From assembly GCA_937898535.1 (NCBI GenBank), contig CALDKP010000072.1, positions 1 to 9,327 on the forward strand: a stretch of 9,327 nt of DNA, given 5' to 3'. Under the pieces are notes generated by a model, which saw only the letters and a list, made by a program, of their open reading frames with translations, had not been told where the DNA came from and searched no databases. Of the stretch, positions 1-6,426 are shown piece by piece. How positions within the stretch are numbered: the stretch's first letter is position 1; each line of letters starts with the position of its first letter. Made by a program: the position numbers and the translations under genes. The DNA is from an uncultured Sphingomonadales bacterium. GTDB taxonomy: Bacteria > Pseudomonadota > Alphaproteobacteria > Sphingomonadales > Sphingomonadaceae.

Positions 1-1389
1 GCCGGGCTGAATGGTCAACGCGTCCGTGACTTTCCAGCTTGCTTGGCCAAATAGGGCAGCGCTGGTGCTTTTGAGAAACTGCGTGTTTCGCGCGGTGAGG
101 CCAGCCAGAACCGCAGGGTTGCTGGCAAGCGTGCCAGTCAAGTTCCAGCGGCTGGACGCTGCGCCTTGTTGTTCGAAGCCTTGCGTATCAATCCGTTGTT
201 TGAAACCAAAAGCGCCGACGACGAAATCAACCTTGTCGCCTGCATAATTATAGCGGAATTCTTGGCTATACTGGTCTTGCTGCGATGGATTGTTCGACGC
301 GGTGACGATGGGCAAGCCGGTAAAATCCCGGTCGTTCTCTGGCTTCCAATCCCAAAACCGCCATGCCGAAATCGCGGTCAATGTTCCAGGGCCGACATCC
401 AATTTTGCCTTCAACGACGCCCCGCCGATGATGTTGCCGGCGTTCAACGGCGCATCTATGTCGGTTAGACGATCAAACGGGTTGCGTGAAATCACTCTGT
501 AATTTTGCGCGGCTGCAAGTGCTTCATATTGGCGTGCCAACGGCCGTTGCGTCAGTCCCGTCCGGACAAACACGGTTCCGCAGCATTCGGGATTTTGACG
601 GCTATAGTCGCCCGACAGCGTGATGCTCAGGTCATCATTCGGTTGAAACAACAATATGCCGCGCAGGCCTGTATTGTCCTGCGCGTTGATGTAGCGGTCG
701 CTTGTCACGTTGATAATGGTGCCGCGGCGGCTGGTCGACGATAGCGCGATGCGCGCGGCGATGGTGTCGGATAATGGTCCAGATATAGCAGCTTTGGCTT
801 GTTTGAAATTGAGGTTCCCCACCGTGACTTCGGCGCGGCCTTCAAAGTCGAAAGTCGGCTGGTTTGTGGTGATGTTGATGGCGCCTGCCGTCGTGTTTTT
901 GCCGTATAGCGAACCCTGCGGCCCGCGCAGCACTTCGACCTGTTCGACATCAAGGAAATCGAACGTCGCGGCGGCGACGCGTGCATTGTACACATCGTCT
1001 ACATAAATCCCCACGCCCTGTTCAAATCCGTCGCTGGTCAGGCCGAATGGCACGCCAAGGCCGCGAATGTTCACTGCCGTGTTGCGCGGGTTTGATGCGT
1101 ACACCTGCAAGGTGGGGGCAAGCTGCTGAAGCTTCACGATGTTGAAATTGCCGGTGGACTCAATGCTGTCGCCGCGGATGACGGAGATCGCCAGTGGCAC
1201 CTCTTGCGCGGTTTCTTGGCGGCGTCGCGCGGTGACAATGATGACATCACCCCGGCCGGGGTCCTCTTGCGCTTGTGCGTTGGAATTGAGTGGGGAACCT
1301 TGCGCTGCGGCAGATTCGGCGACTGCCGGAGTCGCCAAAGCGAGTATCGTTATGAGAGCCAATGAAGGCCCATGGGCATGAAATCGCAT
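1..1389 (-). CDS. TonB-dependent outer-membrane receptor, N-terminal 463 residues (cut by window edge)
   Basis: This is an outer-membrane active transporter energised by TonB-ExbBD, with its substrate unknown. The frame is open from the ATG at 1389 to base 1 without a stop. Residues 1-24 look like a signal peptide ending AVA. A TonB-box-like stretch DVIIVTARRR lies at about 48-57. The plug domain follows to about 177, with IRGLG near 108-112, the VGIYVDDVY stretch near 126-134 and the hallmark VEVLRGPQGSLYGKNTTAGAINITT near 151-175. Barrel strands come next, with a vicinal Cys pair at about 269-270. Full-length relatives usually have 700-900 residues, so roughly half is present. No clear Shine-Dalgarno precedes the ATG, and no other in-frame start fits. 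It lies 67 bases after the YezD/OscA-like gene, in the same direction, so co-transcription is likely. That neighbour and the upstream Rrf2 gene hint at an organosulfur substrate (inference). Confidence 0.93.
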   Translation of the reverse strand, partial: MRFHAHGPSLALITILALATPAVAESAAAQGSPLNSNAQAQEDPGRGDVIIVTARRRQETAQEVPLAISVIRGDSIESTGNFNIVKLQQLAPTLQVYASNPRNTAVNIRGLGVPFGLTSDGFEQGVGIYVDDVYNARVAAATFDFLDVEQVEVLRGPQGSLYGKNTTAGAINITTNQPTFDFEGRAEVTVGNLNFKQAKAAISGPLSDTIAARIALSSTSRRGTIINVTSDRYINAQDNTGLRGILLFQPNDDLSITLSGDYSRQNPECCGTVFVRTGLTQRPLARQYEALAAAQNYRVISRNPFDRLTDIDAPLNAGNIIGGASLKAKLDVGPGTLTAISAWRFWDWKPENDRDFTGLPIVTASNNPSQQDQYSQEFRYNYAGDKVDFVVGAFGFKQRIDTQGFEQQGAASSRWNLTGTLASNPAVLAGLTARNTQFLKSTSAALFGQASWKVTDALTIQPG

Positions 1390-1456
1390 AGGTTTAACTT
1401 TCGCAAAAACAGATGCATCCGGCCGTCCGGTCTGCCTCTTAAATGAGGAGGGAGAT

Positions 1457-1633
1457 TTAATGGGTGAAGCGCTTGCGCTCCGTAATGTCGACCTGAACGA
1501 GTTTGCCATCATGAACGGTCAATTGGATGGCGCCAAAACGCAGCCTGTTCAGTGCGTCGAGCACGGTACGCAGAGGTTCGGAAAGCGGTGCAGACATCGG
1601 CTGGCCGCTTATATCTTGATCGGTATCGGTCAT
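1457..1633 (-). CDS. YezD/OscA-like small protein (DUF2292 family)
   Basis: This is a 58-residue soluble protein. After a polar N-terminus (about 1-20) it shows the compact family core: LRTVLDALNRLRFGAIQLTV, then HDGKLVQVDITERKRF. This fits the DUF2292/YezD pattern of an amphipathic helix, a 'R(Y/F)G' turn and a strand with 'HDG(K/R)(V/L)VQ'. Its biochemical role is not known. From memory, the family includes OscA of Pseudomonas corrugata, linked to sulfur-starvation response and organosulfur use. An upstream GTG at 1639 is in frame, but I chose ATG 1633 because AAGGGG (1644-1639) lies 5 bases before it and the GTG overlaps that site. It is followed by the TonB receptor (67-base gap) and preceded by the Rrf2 gene (149-base gap), all on one strand. 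The assignment rests on motif recognition; the family call is fairly secure and the sulfur role is inference. Confidence 0.82.
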   Translation of the reverse strand: MTDTDQDISGQPMSAPLSEPLRTVLDALNRLRFGAIQLTVHDGKLVQVDITERKRFTH

Positions 1634-1638
1634 TGGCA

Positions 1639-1644
1639 CCCCTT
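1639..1644 (-). promoter_or_regulatory. Shine-Dalgarno that decides the start of the YezD/OscA-like gene
   Basis: On the minus strand AAGGGG is followed by five bases (TGCCA) and then ATG at 1633. The GTG six bases further upstream shares its first base with this site and so has no ribosome-binding site of its own. This supports the 58-residue product over the 60-residue one. Confidence 0.6.
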
Positions 1645-1696
1645 ATGGAACGAGCAAATTATGCCGCTTCGTCTTGCGCAGATGCCTAAACTCAAC

Positions 1697-1707
1697 CAAT
1701 TTAATTG
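1697..1707. promoter_or_regulatory. AT-rich palindrome upstream of the YezD/OscA-like gene, candidate operator
   Basis: CAATT-T-AATTG is a perfect 5-bp inverted repeat around one base, in an AT-rich patch that stands out from the flanking sequence. A looser outer pair, CTCAA (1691-1695) and TTGAG (1718-1722), surrounds it. On the minus strand a -35-like TTGTCA (1711-1706) overlaps its edge; about 17 bases further comes only a poor -10 (TAGGCA). The site lies about 65 bases upstream of the small gene's start and downstream of the Rrf2 gene, where a repressor of the small gene and receptor would act. The palindrome is seen; a role for it is inference. Confidence 0.3.
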
Positions 1708-1782
1708 ACAATATGTTTTGAGGTGAGCATTTGCTTTCAGCGCCCAAAGGTTCTGTTTGTGCGCTATGCGGTTTTTAGGGGT

Positions 1783-2220
1783 TTATTCCGCCGCTTGTGC
1801 GAATGCTTCAGCGTCAACATTGTCACACAGATTGATGCCGTCCAACAGGTCAGCGGTCTTGTCGCGCACTTGAAGCATCAGCGCGCGGGTGCGGCAATTT
1901 TCTTCCTCGACGCAGTTTTTGCATGTTTCATGCGCATAACGGCTGGCACAGGGCACCAAGGCCAAAGAGCCGCGCATGATGCGGATGAGATCGCCATAGC
2001 TAATGTCGATGGGGGCAACGCCCAGCCAATAGCCGCCGTCCTTGCCGCGTTGCGATGCGACGAGCCCCGAACGTGTCAGTTCGGACAAAATCACGGTCAG
2101 GAATTTGGGCGGAATCTTTTGCGCGTCGGCAATATCGGCGAGCTGCACGGGCCCTTTGCCGAAATGGTCCGCAAGATGCTGCATGGCGCGGATAGCGTAG
2201 CGGGTTTTCTGGGACAGCAT
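1783..2220 (-). CDS. Rrf2-family winged-helix transcriptional regulator with a cysteine cluster
   Basis: This is a 145-residue DNA-binding regulator of the IscR/NsrR/RirA/CymR superfamily. The start MLSQKTRYAIRAMQHLA is the family's classic N-terminus. The helix-turn-helix and wing cover about 26-70, including KFLTVILSELTRSGLVASQRGKDGGYWL. A cluster C91-X8-C100-X2-C103-X5-C109 follows the dimer-helix entry. IscR uses three Cys and one His to bind [2Fe-2S]; here the position matching that His is Arg112 (CRTR), so cofactor binding is open. The frame extends upstream to 2352, but ATG 2220 matches the family start and the longer version would swallow the divergent promoter region. Only a weak AGAAG ribosome site is visible. 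It is divergent from the 984-residue TonB receptor and upstream of the DUF2292 gene and first receptor, so it may control one or both. Sensing of sulfur, cysteine or iron is inference. Confidence 0.9.
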   Translation of the reverse strand: MLSQKTRYAIRAMQHLADHFGKGPVQLADIADAQKIPPKFLTVILSELTRSGLVASQRGKDGGYWLGVAPIDISYGDLIRIMRGSLALVPCASRYAHETCKNCVEEENCRTRALMLQVRDKTADLLDGINLCDNVDAEAFAQAAE

Positions 2221-2285
2221 GCGTTGCTTCTGCGCCGGATGGCCTGTTTTTTCAACCCAGCAAGTAGACAAAGTGACAATAGTTT

Positions 2286-2304
2286 GAATTTCGTGCCGAA
2301 ATTC
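2286..2304. promoter_or_regulatory. Perfect 19-bp palindrome in the divergent promoter region, candidate operator
   Basis: GAATTTCG-TGC-CGAAATTC has 8-bp arms with no mismatch around a 3-base centre. It lies 66 bases before the Rrf2 start on one side and 101 bases before the TonB receptor start on the other. Its size and symmetry suit a dimeric winged-helix or TetR/GntR-type protein. Autoregulation by the adjacent Rrf2 protein is the simplest guess, with a weak -10-like TATTGT (2281-2276, minus strand) just beside it. The palindrome is directly visible; the binding protein is inference. Confidence 0.5.
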
Positions 2305-2321
2305 TGGGCGATCTGCGTGCA

Positions 2322-2335
2322 AATGCAGTTGCATT
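2322..2335. promoter_or_regulatory. Second inverted repeat in the divergent region, candidate operator for the TonB receptor
   Basis: AATGCA-GT-TGCATT is a perfect inverted repeat with 6-bp arms and a 2-base centre. It is flanked by further TGCAA/TGCATT half-sites (2318-2322 and 2334-2340), so several overlapping pairings are possible. It lies about 70 bases before the ATG of the 984-residue receptor. A -35-like TTGCAT (2329-2334) falls inside it, with only a poor -10 (TAGCGT, 2352-2357) at 17 bases. A regulatory role is inference. Confidence 0.35.
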
Positions 2336-2394
2336 GCATTAAACGTCGGCATAGCGTGCGCCAGTAATCAGGCTCAGGGGTGAGCTTACATAAC

Positions 2395-2400
2395 AGGGGG
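2395..2400 (+). promoter_or_regulatory. Shine-Dalgarno of the 984-residue TonB receptor
   Basis: AGGGGG lies 4 bases before the ATG at 2405. It fixes this Met, which is followed at once by a standard signal peptide, as the start. Confidence 0.6.
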
Positions 2401-2404
2401 TAAT

Positions 2405-5359
2405 ATGAAGCATTCAAAAACCGCGATTCTTTTATTGGCGACGTGCCTGACCGCGCCTGCCTTTGCGCAGGATGCATCACCGCCAGCTGCCGCTGAAACG
2501 GTTGATGATGGCGCCGCGATCATCGTCACGGGTTCACGCATTAAGCAGGATCCGGCCAAGAGTGCGCTGCCATTGCAGGTCATCAGCACCGATGATTTGA
2601 CGCGCGAAGGCATTAACAGCCCTGAACAGCTCATCTCTTACCTGTCGACCAACGGCAATGGCGCGGACAACCTTGCGTCCAATGCGGACGTAACATCAGG
2701 TGCGCAGCGCGGCACCAACGGCCTGTCCGCAGCCAACTTGCGTGGTCAGGGTTCGGCATCGACATTGGTGTTGCTCAATGGACGCCGCGTCGCGGCACAC
2801 GGCCTGACGGGTTCCGCTGTAGATGTGAACCAAATTCCGATGGCCGCGCTTGAGCGCGTGGAAGTCCTGAAAGACGGTGCGTCGGCCATTTACGGAACCG
2901 ATGCAATCGGCGGTGTTATCAACTTCATCACCAAAACAAATTTCCAGGGCCTTGCGCTTAACGCCTTCACGGATATGGCCGAAGCAGGTGGCGGTGCTAT
3001 TTATCGTCTGTCGGCGACGGGTGGTTATGGCGACCTGGACGAAGATGGTTTCAACATCTTGGCGACCGTTAGCAGAAGCGTCAGTAAAGCCCTGAACGGT
3101 TCGGACCGCAGCTTTGTTAACGGCAACCAGCCCAATCGCGGCCTTTCGGTCGACACGCGTGGAACGCCAATTGCTACAGCATTCGCCACAGGTTCAAATG
3201 CGCTCTTTGCCCCGACCGGTTCGCTTTTAAGCGGCGTTACTTTACTTGAGGCTGGCGCAACGGTTCCGGCCACGGGTGGCATCAACATCCTCGATCTTCC
3301 CGGCGGCGCAGGTTGCGCATCCATGGATGGCGGCATGGCATATGATGACCAATTGTGGGCAAATACCTCGGCACGCTTTGCCTGTGCGTGGGATACCGGC
3401 CGCGCAGCTGTTCTTCAGCAACCACTGAACACGCTGACTTATTATGGACGCGCAACAGCGAAACTTGGCGACCATCAATTTTACGCTGAAATTACCGGTT
3501 CAGACGCCGATTCATCGAAGCGTTTCTCGAACAACCAATATTCCGGCAACAACTCGACCTTGCCGTTATATTATCCGCTGAACGCGACCACAGCGTCGAC
3601 ATATAACGATGTGTATAGCAAGCTGGTCGCTGTTTTTCCGCAAATCGCCGTCAATTATGGCAAGCCGATTTCGTATCGCTGGCGTTGTACGTCATGCGAT
3701 GTGCGTGAATATGAAACCAACACAAAAACCTTGCGCGCCGGTTTGGGCGCCGAAGGTCCATTGTGGGATGGCTGGGATTATCGCGCTGGCGGTTCATATG
3801 CCCGCAGCCAATCGACGTCGGTATTGGGCACTGGCTACCATTATCGTGGAACCTTCGCCTCGGCAGCGGCAGCGGCTGCGTCGGGTGTGACTGGAGCCGT
3901 TTCGGGCGGCATTGATCCACGCGCACCAACAGCGCCCGGCGCAACGCGTCCTGGTATCGTTGGTCTGCTGAACAGCGGTATCCTGAACCCATTCTCGCTG
4001 ACGCAATCAGATGCGGCGCTTGCTGGCTTGGATGCCATCTCGGCCGAAGGCGTAACGCTGTACGGCGGTAAATATGAGGTGAAGCAACTCGATGGTTCGG
4101 TTTCCGGATCGCTGTTTGATCTGCCCGGCGGTACAGTTCAGGTCGCCCTTGGCGTGGATTATCGCCGCGAGACATATAGCTTCAATGGTTCTCCAGCTGC
4201 TATCGCGGGAACGCCAGACATTTTCAACGTGGCCTTCGACAATAACAATGCGCTGACACCAAAAAATCGCACGGTTAAAGCGGCTTATGCCGAAGTTCTC
4301 GTGCCAGTTTTTGAAGCGCTTGAAGTAACCGGTGCCGTTCGTCTTGACGATTATAGCGGTTTTGGTTCAACGGTTAATCCCAAGATTTCGGCAAAGTACC
4401 GCCCGCTTGACTGGCTTATGTTCCGCGGTTCGTTCAATACGGGCTTCCGCGTTCCTGCGTTCAACCAGATTTTCAACGGTGTTACGCAATCGCCAAATCC
4501 TGGCAACACTTTGGTTGATCCAACCACCTGCGCAACGGGCGCCGTAAGCTTGCTGCCCGGTTGTTCGGCGATTACGCCAGAGACGCTTTCGGGCGGTAAT
4601 CTCAACCTTGGACCAGAAACATCGAAGCAGCACAGCGTTGGCGTTGTTCTGCAACCATCGAGCCGTTTCAGCGCCTCGTTCGATTACTGGTCGATCGCAG
4701 TGGACGATACCATTGGTGCGCTGACCTTGCGTCAGTTGCTCGATAACATCAGCTACTTCCCTGATCGGGTGACGCGCACGAACAACATCATCACGCTCAT
4801 TGACCTGCGCGCCGACAATATCGGATCGCGCCGGACAGAAGGTCTTGAAGTTGCGTTGCGTGGCGGCATGGATGTCTTGGGCGGCGTAATAAACGCTGGT
4901 CTGGACGGAACCTATTTGCTGAAAAAGCGTGAGAAGTTTCTGCCGTCGGCACCGTTCGGATCAAGCCTGATTGGCCAGTTCACCTTTGCAGGCGATTTGG
5001 GCCTCAAGTGGAAGCACAGCGCCTTTGTTTCATTCACAAAGGATGACTTCACCTTCAACTTCTCGCAAATCTATCGCGACGGGTACAAGAACCAAGCATT
5101 GCCCGGTATTGCCAATGGCACTGTCGTCCGTCCGGATTTCAACCCGATGGTGAAATCTTATGTCACGTATAACACGTCGGTGAGCGTCGATCTGCTCAAG
5201 CAATATCGCCTGACCGCTGGCGTGCGGAACGTGTTCGACACCGATCCGCCATTTGCGATTACGTATGACAGCAACACCGGCGCCGGATCCAGCTGGGAAC
5301 CACGCGTTGCTGACCCACGCGGCCGTTCGTTCACATTGTCGATCGAAGCGAAGTTCTAA
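2405..5359 (+). CDS. TonB-dependent outer-membrane receptor, 984 residues
   Basis: This is a complete TonB-energised outer-membrane transporter. Residues 1-21 form a signal peptide with a likely cut at AFA|QD. A TonB-box-like AIIVTGSRI lies at about 38-46. The plug domain spans about 53-177, with LRGQGSASTLVLLNGRRV (112-129) and the signature ALERVEVLKDGASAIYGTDAIGGVINFIT (148-176). A long beta-barrel follows and ends in an aromatic residue (FTLSIEAKF), as outer-membrane proteins require. At 984 residues it is longer than typical siderophore receptors and matches the large LNGRR/KDGASAIYG subclass common in sphingomonads and xanthomonads. Paired cysteines sit in presumed extracellular loops (about 303 and 327, C428-X2-C431, about 708 and 720), suggesting disulfide-clamped loops. 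The stop is 17 bases before the LD-carboxypeptidase start, so the two are almost certainly co-transcribed. This points to a peptide or murein-derived substrate (inference); the substrate itself cannot be read from the sequence. Confidence 0.95.
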   Translation: MKHSKTAILLLATCLTAPAFAQDASPPAAAETVDDGAAIIVTGSRIKQDPAKSALPLQVISTDDLTREGINSPEQLISYLSTNGNGADNLASNADVTSGAQRGTNGLSAANLRGQGSASTLVLLNGRRVAAHGLTGSAVDVNQIPMAALERVEVLKDGASAIYGTDAIGGVINFITKTNFQGLALNAFTDMAEAGGGAIYRLSATGGYGDLDEDGFNILATVSRSVSKALNGSDRSFVNGNQPNRGLSVDTRGTPIATAFATGSNALFAPTGSLLSGVTLLEAGATVPATGGINILDLPGGAGCASMDGGMAYDDQLWANTSARFACAWDTGRAAVLQQPLNTLTYYGRATAKLGDHQFYAEITGSDADSSKRFSNNQYSGNNSTLPLYYPLNATTASTYNDVYSKLVAVFPQIAVNYGKPISYRWRCTSCDVREYETNTKTLRAGLGAEGPLWDGWDYRAGGSYARSQSTSVLGTGYHYRGTFASAAAAAASGVTGAVSGGIDPRAPTAPGATRPGIVGLLNSGILNPFSLTQSDAALAGLDAISAEGVTLYGGKYEVKQLDGSVSGSLFDLPGGTVQVALGVDYRRETYSFNGSPAAIAGTPDIFNVAFDNNNALTPKNRTVKAAYAEVLVPVFEALEVTGAVRLDDYSGFGSTVNPKISAKYRPLDWLMFRGSFNTGFRVPAFNQIFNGVTQSPNPGNTLVDPTTCATGAVSLLPGCSAITPETLSGGNLNLGPETSKQHSVGVVLQPSSRFSASFDYWSIAVDDTIGALTLRQLLDNISYFPDRVTRTNNIITLIDLRADNIGSRRTEGLEVALRGGMDVLGGVINAGLDGTYLLKKREKFLPSAPFGSSLIGQFTFAGDLGLKWKHSAFVSFTKDDFTFNFSQIYRDGYKNQALPGIANGTVVRPDFNPMVKSYVTYNTSVSVDLLKQYRLTAGVRNVFDTDPPFAITYDSNTGAGSSWEPRVADPRGRSFTLSIEAKF

Positions 5360-5376
5360 GCAAAGGAACGCCGGGT

Positions 5377-6426
5377 ATGGATATGAATGCAACTCGGCGT
5401 CAGATTATGGCGGGGCTGGCGGCAATGCTGTCGGCCCCACCGCTTTTGGCGGCTTCGCCTGAAGCAAAAGGCGCGCGCAAGCCATCGCGTTTGCGCGTCG
5501 GCGATACCGTCGGGCTTATTGAACCGGCGTCGGCCAGTGACGAGCCGTTCCAAATCCAGTTGGTGGAAGAAGCCATCACCGCAATGGGGTTAAAGCCCAA
5601 ACGGGCGCCGCATGTGTTGAACCGCTATGGCTATCTTGCCGGGCAGGACAAGGACCGCGCCGCAGACATCAACGCGATGTTTGCGGACAAGGATGTGAAG
5701 GCGATATTTGCCGTGCGCGGCGGATGGGGCAGCGCACGGCTTCTGCCTTATCTCGATTGGAACATCATTCGCGCCAATCCCAAGTTGCTGACAGGCTTTA
5801 GCGACATCACCGCCCTGCACATGGCGATTGCGGCAAAGGGCGGCTTTGTGACCTTGCATGGGCCAAATGCGGGCAGCGCATGGGGCAAGTCATCATGGGA
5901 CATCTACCGCGACATCGCGTTTGATGCAGGCACACCCTCATTTGTTAATCCAGAAGGCGATGAGGACCGGCTGACCCAGCGTCGCTGGCGCACACGCGTT
6001 TTGGGCACGGGCACGGGCAAAGCGCAGGGGAAACTGCTTGGCGGCAATCTCACCGTGCTGACCGCGCTTGCCGGAACGCCGTATTTGCCCGATTTTTCCG
6101 GTGCCATCTTGTTCCTCGAAGATGTGGAAGAGGCGGAATATCGCATTGACCGGATGCTCACCCAATTGGGGCAGGCGGGCGTGCTAAAAAACCTGAAAGG
6201 CGTTGTATTTGGTCAATGCACCGACTGCGTCAATAAGGGCATCAGCTATGGATCGTTCACGTTGAACGATGTCCTCACCCAGCATCTGGGCGGCTTGGGC
6301 ATTCCTGCCTATCAGGGGGCGTGGTTCGGGCATATTACCGACCAATTCACCTTGCCCGTTGGCGGCATGGCGGAAATTGACGCCGATGCCGGAACGCTGC
6401 GCTTGCTGGAGCCCGTCGTCGTTTAA
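5377..6426 (+). CDS. Exported LD-carboxypeptidase, peptidase family S66 (LdcA/MccF-like)
   Basis: S66 enzymes cleave peptide bonds next to D-amino acids, for example removing the terminal D-Ala of murein tetrapeptides (LdcA), or cut microcin C conjugates (MccF). The 349-residue product starts with a twin-arginine-like signal: TRRQ at 6-9, a hydrophobic stretch and AAS near 25-27. E. coli LdcA, in contrast, is cytoplasmic. The core shows VGDTVGLIEPAS (41-52), RGGWGSARLLPYLD (114-127), the nucleophile Ser142 in GFSDIT, Glu248 in LFLEDVEEAEYRIDRML, and His319 in FGH. Their spacing agrees with the Ser115/Glu217/His285 triad of Pseudomonas LdcA, so it should be active. AAGGA (5363-5367) precedes the ATG by 9 bases; a second in-frame ATG lies two codons on. 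It follows the TonB receptor by 17 bases and probably processes what that receptor imports in the periplasm. Its stop interlocks with that of the convergent CPBP gene. Confidence 0.92.
   Translation: MDMNATRRQIMAGLAAMLSAPPLLAASPEAKGARKPSRLRVGDTVGLIEPASASDEPFQIQLVEEAITAMGLKPKRAPHVLNRYGYLAGQDKDRAADINAMFADKDVKAIFAVRGGWGSARLLPYLDWNIIRANPKLLTGFSDITALHMAIAAKGGFVTLHGPNAGSAWGKSSWDIYRDIAFDAGTPSFVNPEGDEDRLTQRRWRTRVLGTGTGKAQGKLLGGNLTVLTALAGTPYLPDFSGAILFLEDVEEAEYRIDRMLTQLGQAGVLKNLKGVVFGQCTDCVNKGISYGSFTLNDVLTQHLGGLGIPAYQGAWFGHITDQFTLPVGGMAEIDADAGTLRLLEPVVV

Noticed and set aside
1437..1450. CCTC-TTAAAT-GAGG between the DUF2292 gene and the first receptor
   Set aside because: A 4-bp stem alone; no support as terminator or operator.
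2221..2352. N-terminal extension of the Rrf2 protein by 44 residues
   Set aside because: The family starts at MLSQKTRYAIRAM; the extension has no domain similarity and covers the palindrome-bearing promoter region.
1705..2367. Open frame of 220 codons on the plus strand opposite the Rrf2 gene
   Set aside because: It mirrors the Rrf2 gene, has no recognisable domain or ribosome-binding site, and the minus-strand reading is a clear family match.
3651..4175. Open frame of 174 codons on the minus strand inside the 984-residue receptor
   Set aside because: Arg/Pro/His-rich composition typical of an antisense shadow in GC-rich coding DNA; the plus-strand receptor is certain.
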